DNA from: Mikrocytos mackini
Lineage: Eukaryota > Endomyxa > Ascetosporea > Mikrocytida > Mikrocytiidae
DNA length: 27,214 nt
Direction: 5' to 3'
NCBI GenBank assembly: GCA_030180075.1
Contig: JASNJN010000050.1
Location: forward strand, 1-27,214
The translations under genes were made by a program, and so were the position numbers. Of this stretch, positions 10,785 to 21,409 are shown piece by piece. Position 1 is the stretch's first letter. The number at the start of each line of letters is the position of its first letter. The notes beneath the pieces were generated by a model. That model made no database searches and was not told the origin of the DNA. It was given only the letters and a program-made list of their open reading frames with translations.

Positions 10785-10800
10785 ATACATTGATACATTG
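10785..10800 (+). repeat. 8-bp tandem duplication, possible excision footprint
   Basis: ATACATTG is present twice in direct succession inside the decayed host gene, adjacent to a shift of reading frame. A perfect adjacent 8-bp repeat is what remains when a hAT element leaves without repair of its target duplication. Chance slippage is the alternative. Confidence 0.4.
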
Positions 10801-10969
10801 ATTACGAATATCGAAAGCGGATACAATGAACAATTAGCGCCACTTTATAAATTCTTCAGTTTATTATGTGTAGACATATGCGACTTTATAGAAAGACTTT
10901 CAAAAGGTAAACAACAATTTCTAAAGATTATAAGAGAGTTATCGAGAGATGGCGATATAATGAGAATGG

Positions 10970-11040
10970 ATTTTTTTGGGGCTGCACGTAATTTGGGCTG
11001 GCCCATGGGCTGGAATTTGGGCTGGGATTTTTTGAAAAAA
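10970..11040 (+). other. GGGCTGG-rich patch, probable MITE end fragment
   Basis: Four GGGCTG blocks (TTTGGGCTGG units and a GGCCCATGGGC palindrome) occur in about 70 bases, immediately after host coding similarity stops. The hairpin at 20554-20617 has the same TTTTTTGGGCTGG motif, so both may be ends of one repeat family. No partner end or target duplication was found here. Confidence 0.4.
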
Positions 11041-11306
11041 TTTATTTCCCTAGCATGGTATATTGGTTAAATTTTATGTATCAATCTTAAATTTATAATT
11101 TAACTTCATAATATTTTACAAGGCTAATTTGGCATGGTATTTTATAAATTGTCAAAAATACTTTTTAAAAAATCCGTTTCAAATTTTTTATTTTCGTAAA
11201 GGCTAAAAACATTTGAAAATAACTAGGGGAACTATAAATAATAATTGGATAAGTAATACTTAACAATAATAAAATCCTGAATAATCTTAAAATTTAAAAA
11301 ATTAAA

Positions 11307-12860
11307 ATGGAGAATACACCTAGGGAAATTATCTATTCGGGATATCTCTACTTCTATAAAACAACACTCAAGTCGGGGGTTCATTCTTATAGATGTTCTT
11401 TGAGATCCGAATGTGATGTTATTGTTCACTTTGCAAGCGATATGGTATTTGACGGAACCCATTCATTGGATCCACCGTTAAAAACAATAAATGTTCATAA
11501 GTGCAACATAAATCAACACAAACCATCAATGCATCAAAATAATGAAAATAATAAAACCGAATATAATACTGTGCAAAATATAATCCTCCTAAACATCAAC
11601 AAACCTCTTAGTTTTCATATTGAAAACTTAACAAACAATGGATTTTTACTTTCCACAGGACACATCAGATATATACTCGCACAGACAAGAGCAATACATT
11701 TTCCTTCTGATAAACACTACCTTGAGAATCCCTATAAAACTCGAATTAATCTCAATCCACAGGACCCAGACTCACCTAGCCATTCCTTTTGCTTAGCTAA
11801 CAATTCCTTCTACAACACAGAAAAGTCCAGATCAGAGCACTACATTATTTACGGTTCGTTATTCCAACTCCGTATCATGGCGCAATCTTTACAACTCTTT
11901 ATAGATGGTACCTTCCGTTCTGCGCCAAAACCATTTTATCAAATCCTTATTGTACATTCATATGACCCAACAACAGCAAAAGTAATTCCATGTCTTTTTT
12001 GTCTTTTAAGCGCAAAGAGTTTTCTAATCTACAAGAACCTTTTCCAACAAATCAAATTTCAAATTGAAGCAAATGAATTTCGAATAAATTGGAAAATTAT
12101 TCATACTGACTTTGAATAAAATATATTTAAAAGTCTACAATCGGTTCATCCTACAGTTGAATTTATGGGCTGCTACTTTCATTTTGTGAAAGCCCTATGG
12201 AAAAGAGCTAAAAAACTGAAATTATCTTCAAATGTTTTACTAAACATAACAAAAAACATAATTTATATACTTAAACAACTTCCCTTATTTGAAAATGCTG
12301 ACCGAAAGAAGTTCTTCATTGCTACAAAGAAATTATTCCTTACTCATATTATTCGCACAGTTCCATATAGCACTAAAGGTTCCCAACATGCAAAGTTCTT
12401 TGTCTATTTCGAGAAGAATTGGCTCAATTACAATCAAGCATGGTCACAATATTTCGATGAAGACGTTACTATCCTTAAGACAAACAACAGCTGCGAAATC
12501 TTCAACAAAAAGTTAAATGGAATGGTACAGATGAAGGCTCCTAAGCTTAGCTTTTTAGAAAGCATTCTTATTAGAATCACAAAAGAAACTTATAATAACT
12601 TCTGTCGAAACATTGGTAGTCCAAGAAGAGTCAGGGTTTCCGAGGAAGTTTATCTTGATTCACAATTCGAAATAACTAGTTTTATGGAAGAGCTTTTGAC
12701 CATTGAAAGTGTGGAACTTCTTTCAAATCTTCCAGGGTTCACAGTAATCTCTAATAGTCGTGAGAATTATCAAGAGTATATTGACAATGAATTCCTTGAT
12801 GTCAATAATGATTACGAAAATGTAGAAATTAAACGGGTTGAAGAGATATCCGATTCGTAA
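11307..12860 (+). pseudogene. FLYWCH-MULE transposase, single in-frame stop
   Basis: One 517-codon frame is interrupted once by TAA at 12117-12119. Residues ~9-66 form a FLYWCH-like zinc finger (GYLYFYK..., Cys30, Cys36 and later His). The MULE DDE core follows: Asp200 in FIDGTF, Asp268 in HTDFE, the GCYFHF motif at ~288-293 and Glu397 in TNNSCEIFN. The stop falls directly after TDFE, where the next residues (NIFKSLQSVHP) continue the family pattern. A single AAA-to-TAA or GAA-to-TAA change would explain it. The start ATG lies after an A-rich leader, with AACTATAAATAATAA near 11229-11243 as a possible TATA region. I found no convincing long terminal repeats around it, so it may be a lone gene or domesticated. 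Its role would be cut-and-paste DNA transposition in the nucleus. Confidence 0.85.
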
Positions 12861-15420
12861 TAAGTTGTCCTTTCATCCTTATAACTAATTATATGTCAAT
12901 AGTTTTTATTAACAGTCTGTGTTTTGTAGTGCTTTAAATTGTATCCGAAGATCATATGTATTCGATGGTGTTTTTATACGAACTCTTTTCTTTTGATAGT
13001 TAAGTCTTTGAAGCCATTGGGAGATGGTACGGATCTTACAGATTGAATAAAACCATTTTAGTCATTTATTAGATGATCTTGAATTCAGGTTTGATTTTGT
13101 GCCAATAGTGCGTTGGGACAGTAGCATGACTGTGTCTGTGTTGGTTATATGTATCATCTTTTGTATTTGGTTTTCTCGATGTCTCTCCTCGTTTCTTTCA
13201 AGGTCCGGATTTGTCGAGCGTGTGCATGAAATATATTATTAGAATTTAGAAAGCCAGAATGGGCTGTGTTTTCGTTTCATGTAATACAGTCCTCTAATGT
13301 ATGATTTTCTTTAAATTTCTTTTGCGAAGTTTATATTGCCACCATGACAATATATTATGAACAAGAATTAAAATAACTCGTGCCGTCATCTCAGAAACTT
13401 GCCCTCTACTTTCAAATTTTATATTATTCTGACAACTACGTACGTGTAATCGGCCTTTAATATGGTCTGAATGCTATCAACAGGTTTGAGGGTTGAAAAC
13501 GAATCAAAAACGAGACCATCAAGGAACTACACACATCACTGTGGGCTTTTAGAGGACAATACTCATTACTTCTGAGGATGGTACATTTACGATTTCTTAT
13601 GAAGAAAGTAACAAGGTATGAGGATAACATAATGAACAGTTAGAATCGGGAAGTTTACCAGCGTATTGAAGATGAAAACTAGTGTAAAATTCCGTTTGGT
13701 TTACTACTTAGAGAACAGAATTTATTATATGCCAGTTTATATGATTGTTGATATCAAACGAAGACAATGTCGAACGTTTGTGTAAAATCACTCTACTAAA
13801 ATGTAGAACTAGTTATCTATTATCGCATAGGATATGTCTAGCCATCTACTATATATTATCTTAACGCCATTCACGACAAAAGGACGGCGGTTTCTATTTC
13901 AAAGAACTTATAGAAGGCAGAATTTCTGCATATTTCCTTATATTGATTATTGACCATATTTGTGCAAACAATCCGGTCTCAAGTATAAGATCTTAAGGTT
14001 ATATGTGCGAACAAAAAGTCCATCCTTCTGTCGTCCCCAAATCAAAGGCCAATGTGTTTATCAAGAAATTTGAGCTGGCGTTGGTGTTAGACAAGGTGAA
14101 AAGGTAATTAAAGGATATTGCCGAGGAAACATGTCAAATAATTGGTTATCTTGCAAAGGGACTGTATAAGGAAATCAAGCAAATCGCATAGCATATGTGA
14201 TATTTCAGTACTAAACCGAAAGCCTCCAACTATCACCATACAAAGGTTATGATAAAATAGAAGAGCCACATAATAAATACGACCGTCGTAGTAAGTTGCA
14301 CTTGGGTAATGACGTGGGGGAATGAAAAACTTATACAACATCGAATATTGCCATTAGAGGAATATTTAAGGTGAAATAAGAGGACTCTTTATCACGATGG
14401 TAATAGGCGCAAAATGTGGTGATAGTGCACAGGATAACGCCAAGAGCAAGAAGTACCATAGTTTTTTCCGGATAAATACAAAGATTCACGAAACCACGTT
14501 AATTCAGATTTGATAACATTAATATGAGAAAATGCACTACAAAAACATGTTTTACAGTTGCATGTCGGGGGACGTGGTCAGTAACATATAGCGCGTTATG
14601 GGTCTCTTAAATCTTTCCCCAAACTCCAATAGGGGCTATTCCTACTTGTTAAAAACATATTTTAAAGCCAACACCATTTCCACTAAGGGATAAGCTATAT
14701 TGACAGAAAAGTCAATAAAGTGACAGAATTGCGAATAAATTGTTGAATAGAAGAAGGGTGGTGAATCCGTGAGACTAATATCTGTATATTAAGCCATAGA
14801 AGGTGGTTAACGAGAATGCTGTAGACAAAGAATAAGCTCAACTACAGAGAAACTGATAAGTCATGGATATGCCAAATGGCTGTGTTCTAAAACAGCGGAA
14901 AAGGGTATGATAACCATAAGTTCGTGTGAAGCAACTATGACAATAACACGGGATTCCAAGTAGACTATAAGAGACTAAGTATAATCATCATCAGATTTAG
15001 GTACACGAATATCATAATAGATTTTTTAAACTATTGGTTTCAATAGGCTTCGGAAAAGATTTATAGAATGCTTCAAGATTGGCGGACTATTGTCGACAAA
15101 GATCGGGAATAAATACAAAATGTTTGAAAAATAGATAAAACTGGGACTTATATAAGAAAATAATAGAGTTTGAAACAATAATCAAGTTTAAAAATAAGAG
15201 CAACAGTACCATAAATCGTCACAATAACTGGGGAAAACATTATGTTCATGGATTCGGTTGGTATCCACAGGATCTGAATATGAGGAGACAAGCAAATTGG
15301 CATGGATTCAAACGAATAAAATAGAAAATAGTACTAATGTTGAGAGTTTGGGCTGGGACGATAAAGAATCAGAAGGGTTATGTTATGAACGTAGCAATTA
15401 GGCCATATTATATTAATAAC
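12861..15420. other. 2.5 kb without recognisable gene
   Basis: No frame of useful length was found on either strand apart from a 77-codon minus frame (14108-14341), which has no recognisable features. The sequence lacks the long A/T runs of its surroundings and looks compositionally more even, which would fit long-decayed coding DNA. Stops occur in every frame at about the density expected by chance. I see no tRNA, rRNA or clear repeat. Confidence 0.5.
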
Positions 15421-17340
15421 AACTATTATAAATAAACATACATAATCCAAATTTATAATAACATTTAGAGCAATATGTAGTTTATCGATTTTTAAATAAT
15501 AATAGTGCTAGATTTCTTGATTCCCGGGAATTGGACTTCAAAATTTACAAACTGACTTAACATATTATATAATATTTGCATTATAGTTTATTCGTCGTTA
15601 TGTAATTATGTTGTGTTGTATTCTGATTGTATGAAAATATTATATTTAGTTTTGAAAATTTAAATTCTCAAAAATATTGTTGAAGTCATATAACACAACA
15701 TTTAATATACAAACATTCTCTTAAGAGATTTTTGAATATTATCTCGTTCTTTTAAATTCTATGTACGTTTGTAATCTGTAATTTTAAAATAAAAATTTCA
15801 AATTTTAAATTTCTAAAACAATAACGGCCTAAAAGAATTAACTACACAGAGTACTTCATATTCAGCGCGTACTTCCCCGCTCCATTTGTATACCAAGCCA
15901 AAATATCCAAAACGATATTTTCTATCTGAGCAGTAGTAAACACAGACATGTAAAAGTTCTTTCTATTATACCAGCTACTTTATATATCAAAGCATAAACG
16001 AAAGAAATCAAACAACCAAAGAACGAAGCTATCAGAACTACATGGGGCCTCCTAGTTAAGATGTGCAACAGATATTAATTCTAGAAAAAGAAGTAAAATA
16101 AAAAGAGTTAACACAAATCTTTGATAATAAGTTATCTATATTCCCATCGAGCATCATACAATTTCTTAAACACTTCCGCGTACTTATACTTCCTTACTAC
16201 AAGATACCTGGAGAAATGAGTAAAACTACACCGATTCTTCGTATGCGTATCCCTTGCGATATTTAGAGCTGGAAAATATTAAAAAGGGCCAACTATTAGA
16301 GTATGGTTTTTTAAATCAATCTCAACAAAATATATGTAGTTGAAAAAAGGCAACCAACTGAAAACAATAAAAATGGTCATACATACAAAAAGATCGGACA
16401 GACGAAAGTAGACAACGAATAGTTAAAATACGAAACAGAATTAGGTTGAATAGAACATGTTGGTTGAGTTCCAGTTATGGAATAGAATCGCTGTAAAATA
16501 CAATAAGAAGCTAAGGCTATTAGTTTGTTTATTAATATTAAGTAAACGAATATAGAAAGCGTTTGTACATAGAGTTTTACAACGAAAATGTTATGAAGGG
16601 TTTAAATTTGAAGATGAGGAAATGCTAAAATAGCGGTCTAAGAAGACACAGAAGACTTGTGTAATAGAGAGGCGAATTAATCCTAGTAAATAAATAAGTG
16701 ATTGTTCTACTAATATGGCGTTGTAAGAATTTGTATTACTATTGAATTATATAATCTTATATAATCCAACAATGCCAATGAAAATATTTTCATAAATTTA
16801 ATTGGTGATTTTAAGCATTCTTTTACAAAATTATTTGTTATGTTCGAAAATAAGCCATGATGTATTTGTTTATTGAATAAAAATTATTGAACAGACTTCA
16901 TTTATTTCCGATTTTTCCTTGAAACAGCGAAATTTTATTGGATTTTATATGGTTCGACTTATTAAACAAGATTTTTTATTATTTTAATATTTAAAACGCT
17001 GGGGTTGGGTATATTATAGGATATGAAATTTTAACTCGCACATTCAACCCTCGGTATAAGAAAAAAACGAATTAGCCAAAAATATTTGTTGATTATTAAA
17101 GGAATTTGCTTATAAGAGGGTGGATTTTGGGAAGAAATGGTATGTTTTGATAAAACGAATCTTTTGGCCGATATTTGGTTCCGATATAATATTAAAGGTC
17201 TTGTTACAAAGTTTACAATTGAATGAACAATTTTTTTACGATTTTAAAAAATTGCCCAGAAATTTTAAAAATCTCATTATATCGCTTCTTTTAATATTAT
17301 TTCCCCACAGTAATTCCGTACAATTTAACTGCAATATGAT
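15421..17340. other. Gene-poor stretch with one MITE relic
   Basis: At 15511-15540 a GATTTCTTGATTCCCGGGAA segment matches the subterminal part of the TAGAGTTCCC MITE family (5184-5363). Its inverse partner could be 19543-19600, but no target duplication links them. The rest is AT-rich or evenly mixed sequence with no credible gene. A 78-codon frame at 17120-17356 has low-complexity Leu/Ile/Phe content and no support. Confidence 0.4.
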
Positions 17341-17344
17341 TGAT

Positions 17345-17797
17345 ACAAGAACGTAATTGAACAATATAAAATATAGTTCAATATAGTTTAGAGCTTTGTT
17401 TAAAATCATTATGCTCATTAGAATTTTGTACTGAAATGGAATGTAAATAGGTATAAGTATATATGAAGCACTTAGAATCAAAAGAGCGCAAAGTGACATT
17501 TTCAAAATGGAAAATATTAGGCCTCATTAATGAAATATATTGACCCTAATACTTTTGTTTGAAGTTGGAGGCAATTGATTTTTGTTAGTCATAAATATAA
17601 TTAATAAAATAAATTACCTATCTAATATTTAAAGATGGAGTATTTTACGCTTATCAATCTATATTTTCACTTTTTAGAAATCACTCTGCGCTCTTTTGAT
17701 TCTAAGTGCCTCATATAATTAAAACAAATAGATTATCTTATTTTGAACTCAAATCTCATGGATATTATACTAATTCAGTGATACACATTCTTTCATA
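17345..17797 (-). repeat. Dispersed repeat copy, interrupted by a MITE
   Basis: 17345-17463 and 17713-17797 are together the reverse complement of one continuous stretch at about 26655-26860, with scattered mismatches. A Leu/Ile-rich frame is partly shared by both copies (ILIPIYI, KALNYI), but it has frame breaks and no family is recognised. The interruption at 17464-17712 is a separate element. Confidence 0.75.
17464..17712. mobile_element. 249-bp MITE with ~32-bp inverted ends, empty site known
   Basis: The ends GAAGCACTTAGAATCAAAAG (left) and GAGGCACTTAGAATCAAAAG (right, inward) continue for about 12 more matching bases. Flanks show an ATATA direct repeat (17459-17463 and 17713-17717). 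The second repeat copy near 26735 has the uninterrupted sequence, which fixes the borders independently of the TSD. The superfamily is uncertain because the AT-rich duplication length is ambiguous (4-5 bp). No ORF of its own. Confidence 0.8.
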
Positions 17798-17815
17798 GTT
17801 TATTATATGATCAAT

Positions 17816-18337
17816 TAAAGAATTCTCAGTGTTCACGACAGATTTATTTCCCGGGAACTATCAACAATTTTCAGTATAATTATTTGTAATCAATAATTAA
17901 ATAATCCAACCAAATAAACAGATTATCTAATAATTATAGTTATTTATTTAGTACGTGTAACACTTTAAATGTTTCGGTTCGTTTTATTAAAATAATAAAA
18001 ATCTATAAAATTCTTATCCTATAAATAATCAAATTGAATCAGAAATTTATTCATCTTAATCGATGTTCTATATAGAAAAGAAATATTTCAAGTCAGTATT
18101 AAAGGCGTTCATAATTAGATATTTAAAAGTTTATCGATACAAAGTTTTGAAACAATAACCCCGACTCATCAATAATATCTTATCCATTTTGTATCAAATC
18201 TTATCATATTTATAAAATAAATATATAACTCGAAACATTCTTCTGATATATATCTTTGTATCCAGTATTTGCAGCATATTTAAACATGTAATCAGAGTAG
18301 TTATGAAAGCGGGTGAAACTACAATAATACCACCCAT
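17816..18337. other. AT-rich intergenic sequence with MITE remnant
   Basis: GATTTATTTCCCGGGAAC at 17841-17858 resembles the TAGAGTTCCC MITE family. The remaining ~480 bases are AT-rich with no ORF, repeat or RNA feature that I can support. Confidence 0.4.
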
Positions 18338-18780
18338 TCCGGTTTAAACCAGTTAAAACCGGTTAATACCAGTTTACTCCACCCTTATTTTCGGTATAAA
18401 TTCAAAATTTTGAAAATTTATTGATTAGAAATTCTAGAACTTTCTTTATGGGATTGTATATACATTTAACAAATTCTAGAAAATTCTTGAAAAAATTATA
18501 TATTTTCATGAAAAATATTTTTCCAAAATACGAATTTTTAAAATTTTGGATTTTTCAGATTTTTCGAAAATTTCGCATTTTTAAATCGTCTGAAATTTCT
18601 TCCAGTATATTGTTTTACAGTTCTGACCGTCTGGACAAATTTTTATGCGTCGATACATATCCCACACCATATAACTCAAAAAAGCGGGTTAAAAACCTCG
18701 AATTTTGGGTAAAACGTTAATGCCACCCAGTTTAAACCTCGGGTATTATCCACCGGTTTTAACCAGGTGGTTAAAACCGT
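18338..18780. mobile_element. Probable MITE with GGTTTAAACC ends
   Basis: CCGGTTTAAACC...GTTAAAACCGGTTAATACC at the left is mirrored by ACGGTTTTAACC...GGTTAAAACCGGTGGATAATACC read inward from the right. The motifs resemble the tips of the 4478-5431 element (GGTTTAAACC, GTTAAAAACCGG). No 8-bp direct repeat could be found, so the borders are approximate. The 99-codon frame at 18421-18720 is Phe/Lys/Ile low complexity and not a gene. Confidence 0.55.
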
Positions 18781-18790
18781 AACAACTTTG

Positions 18791-20127
18791 CGTGTAATGC
18801 TTGTAATGGTTATATTTAATATTCCCAGGAAAAGTAACACTTGCAAAGTAATTTTTGGCCCATACTTAATGATTATATTTTCGATTTATCTCAAATTCTA
18901 ATGTAATTGCCCAAATTCCGTTTATTTAGATTTTTATTTTGAAAACAAAAGATTAACCTATGATTTCGAATTTGTTTTAAAGTATAAAGGGTCTCATTAA
19001 AATCAAATATATCGGAATATACATTTGAAAGAATATCGATACTAAAATGTTTGTAATGTGATAAATTATACTTAATGGATATAATTTATAAATTTAGGTT
19101 TTGAACAATGAGAAATTGTATCGTAATTCCTAAAATCGATTTATTTAACAAAATATGCCCATGTGTTGTAGTTACTAATGTAGTAAAATTTCAATATGTC
19201 GGATTTTTGCATAAAATGGAACATTTACTTATTTGGGTGTAAAGTAGATAAATAAATTTGTTATCTATATGCGTATTTCGAATTTAATAGACAATCTACC
19301 ATTAATCAAACAAAGGTGTGCCTATATATTCTACGTATATCTAGAAAAATATGTTTATACTTAATCAAATTAATTCTAATCCCAATCTTATCGAAAATAA
19401 AGGATTTGGCATATGAGTTTCCAATATATCGTTTATCTAACATTCTGTTGTTTTTCATTTTAATAAATTGGATATCATTAACTTTATACTTTTGTGACAA
19501 TATGGCTCAAAACAGAGTTATAAATTTCCGAGAAATGTATTTTGAAGTCCAATTATCGGGAATCTAGAAATCCATTTCCGGGAATTGGGAACTTGAGTCC
19601 CAAATAATGGTATTATTCAACCAACATACAAGACAACAACCAATAAACTTCTGCAGAAATTATGATACGCGCGTATTTAACATTAGTGTATGCTTTATAT
19701 TAATTTTCTGAACATTAATAAAAGATTTCGTAATATTTCGACGTTTTTAAAAATTTCCTAAAAAACCATTTTCAAATTCACCCGGGTAACAGGTAATTTA
19801 TTATTAGCTGTGTGTGGAGGTATTTAATCGAGCAAAAGTGTTCAAATTGATATTTAGAAAAATTGGGGTTACCATCTAGATTTCAAAATTTTTCATGATA
19901 ATAAATATAAATAAAAATGCATTTTAAAATTTGTCGCTACCCACCATTTTAAATCCCATGTTATACTAATTATACAAAATTTGTGTTTTGGAAACAGTAA
20001 AATGTTTCTTTTTGAATAAATAACATTCATTTATAAGCCCTAAACTTTCGAATATGTGAAAATTTGAAATCGTAAATCATAGTGGCGAAGTTCCATTTTA
20101 GAAAACTAAAAACATGAATTTTGTACG
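18791..20127. other. AT-rich stretch with one MITE end at 19543-19600
   Basis: 19543-19600, read on the minus strand, carries GTTCCCAATTCCCGG and ATTCCCGATAATTGGACTTC, matching the end of the TAGAGTTCCC family. Overlapping frames at 19306-19567 on both strands are Ile/Leu/Lys-rich and look like chance. Nothing else could be supported. Confidence 0.4.
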
Positions 20128-20135
20128 ATAATAAC

Positions 20136-20330
20136 TAGGGCGGAAAATATATGACAAAAAATCGCAAAATATATGACGATATATGATTTTGGTTAAAATC
20201 TCATAATTTTGAAATTTCAAAAGGATAAAATATATGAATTTCATAAAATCGGGATAATTATGGGTGAAAATTTTCCAGACATTTGATGAAAATATATGGT
20301 TTGTACCAAATCACATATTTGCCGCCCCTA
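20136..20330. mobile_element. hAT-type MITE, TAGGG family, 195 bp, 8-bp TSD
   Basis: Ends TAGGGCGGAAAATATATGA and (inward from right) TAGGGGCGGCAAATATGTGA with perfect direct repeats ATAATAAC (20128-20135 and 20331-20338). The interior repeats AAATATATGA. No ORF belongs to it. Its ends resemble those at 23689-23890. Confidence 0.88.
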
Positions 20331-20553
20331 ATAATAACAATACTCATAAAAATGTTTTCAAAACATCTAAACTTGAAAGGGATTTAATTTTCACCCTTAA
20401 CTCTATTTATTGTGTTAAACATCCAAATAATTTGTATAAAAAATAAATTTTATGTCTGTAAAATGTGAAATGTAAAAAATAATTATGATTGAATTTTTCT
20501 GTGGTATGAATTGATTCGTTGTATCATGAATGTGTTTTGAACGTGTTTTTATC

Positions 20554-20617
20554 AGAGTGAATTTTTTGGGCTGGAAAATTACAGCCCAAATTTTCCAGCC
20601 CAAAAAAAATCCACTCT
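20554..20617. repeat. 64-bp hairpin with GGGCTGGAAAATT arms
   Basis: AGAGTG...TTTTTTGGGCTGGAAAATT is mirrored by AATTTTCCAGCCCAAAAAAAA...CACTCT around a ~7-base loop. It shares TTTTTTGGGCTGG with the patch at 10970-11040. It may be a very small MITE or a terminal remnant. No target duplication was found. Confidence 0.6.
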
Positions 20618-20832
20618 CCATTCTGTATACTCTTAAACTCTACCAGCGGTTATTAAAAGCCTTCTTTCGTATTACAAACGCATGTGCTGTCTATTTCATG
20701 TATATAGTGTGTGGTACTAAAATTTAAAATTTCATTTACAAAATATGCTTATAAGAATGAACAAAGCTTTTCAACACAAAAAACAGCATGACGATGTTTA
20801 AAATTCTTTAATACACATGTGCTACTTTAAAC

Positions 20833-21198
20833 CAGAGATGAGAATTGACAAACCCGACCCGACCCGACCCGCTTCGGGTCGGGCGGGTCGGGTTGGAATG
20901 GGATAAGCATGTTTCTACTAAAAATGAATTTTCCCAATTTTATGATATTCTAAAAAAAACGAACCAAATATAGAGAATTGTTAGTCTAATCTTCTCCCAT
21001 TGTAGTATTCAATATTGGAAGTAATGAACTATTTAATAATTCAAATTACATAAGTATCGAGCATAAATCTGATAAATGGTGCATATTTCGTGATATGCAC
21101 TTATATGAGCGTTTTTGGCGTTTTTTCGACCTTCTTCCGCCCGAACCCGACCCGATCGGGTCGGGTTCGGGCGGGCGGGTCGGAAATTCTCATCTCTG
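20833..21198. mobile_element. hAT-type MITE, CAGAGATGAG family, 366 bp, 8-bp TSD
   Basis: Both ends read CAGAGATGAGAATT inward, and the direct repeats CTTTAAAC (20825-20832 and 21199-21206) are perfect. Inside each end are GC-rich blocks built from GACCC/GGGTC units that fold back on themselves (ACCCGACCCGACCCG against CGGGTCGGGCGGGTCGGG). The centre is AT-rich. It is the same family as 4786-5157, but the GC blocks there are built on TCCGTCCG units. Confidence 0.92.
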
Positions 21199-21409
21199 CT
21201 TTAAACAGACATATTTTTTTTAAAAATAAAAACAAAAAATTGTCAACTTCCAAAACTTACCCAACTAAAAAACTTTATAAAAAATACTGTCATATAGTTT
21301 TCAAACCAATAAAGTAAACACATCGATGTTTTCATAAATATTATAGTCACCTAGCCGGCTCTGGTCGCGAAAGGGTTAAAGTAAACGAATTTCGCAGTTT
21401 CTTTCTTAG

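Larger units (their letters stand above)
1267..10970 (+). pseudogene. Decayed host gene split by four mobile elements
   Basis: Collinear coding pieces on the + strand read as one protein of roughly 370 codons. Piece 1 is 1267-1288 (ATG, MFNETQT), and it continues in phase at 2444-2560 after the foldback element is removed (PPRSKPEVGPISVSDY...). A frameshift near 2560 leads to 2562-2651 (EAFGTNDELNCALVAYD). Piece 3 is 9674-10049 with one in-frame TGA (9971). Piece 4, 10455-10612, stays in the same frame across a MITE. A shift near 10600 leads to 10605-10790 with a TAG at 10731, then 10798-10970 (NEQLAPLYKFFSLLC...). Codon composition is richer than the surroundings. No domain is recognised. 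That pieces 2 and 3 belong to the same gene is inferred from order, strand and the retrotransposon between them. I could not find that element's target duplication. Confidence 0.6.

Noticed and set aside
5628-12119. Stop-codon reassignment (TAA/TAG read as amino acid), suggested by in-frame stops at 5628, 5991, 8109 and 12117 in otherwise good frames
   Set aside because: The same genes also carry frameshifts, one host relic has a TGA, and the stops follow no single codon. Ordinary decay of mobile elements explains them.
16930-16970. Possible tRNA B box (GGTTCGACTTA)
   Set aside because: No matching A box or cloverleaf could be built upstream.
18421-18720. 99-codon ORF
   Set aside because: It lies inside a probable MITE and has Phe/Lys/Ile low-complexity content without any motif.
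20833-21198. CRISPR-like or regulatory repeat array (GACCC units)
   Set aside because: The units are subterminal repeats of a MITE with a perfect 8-bp target duplication. There are no spacers.
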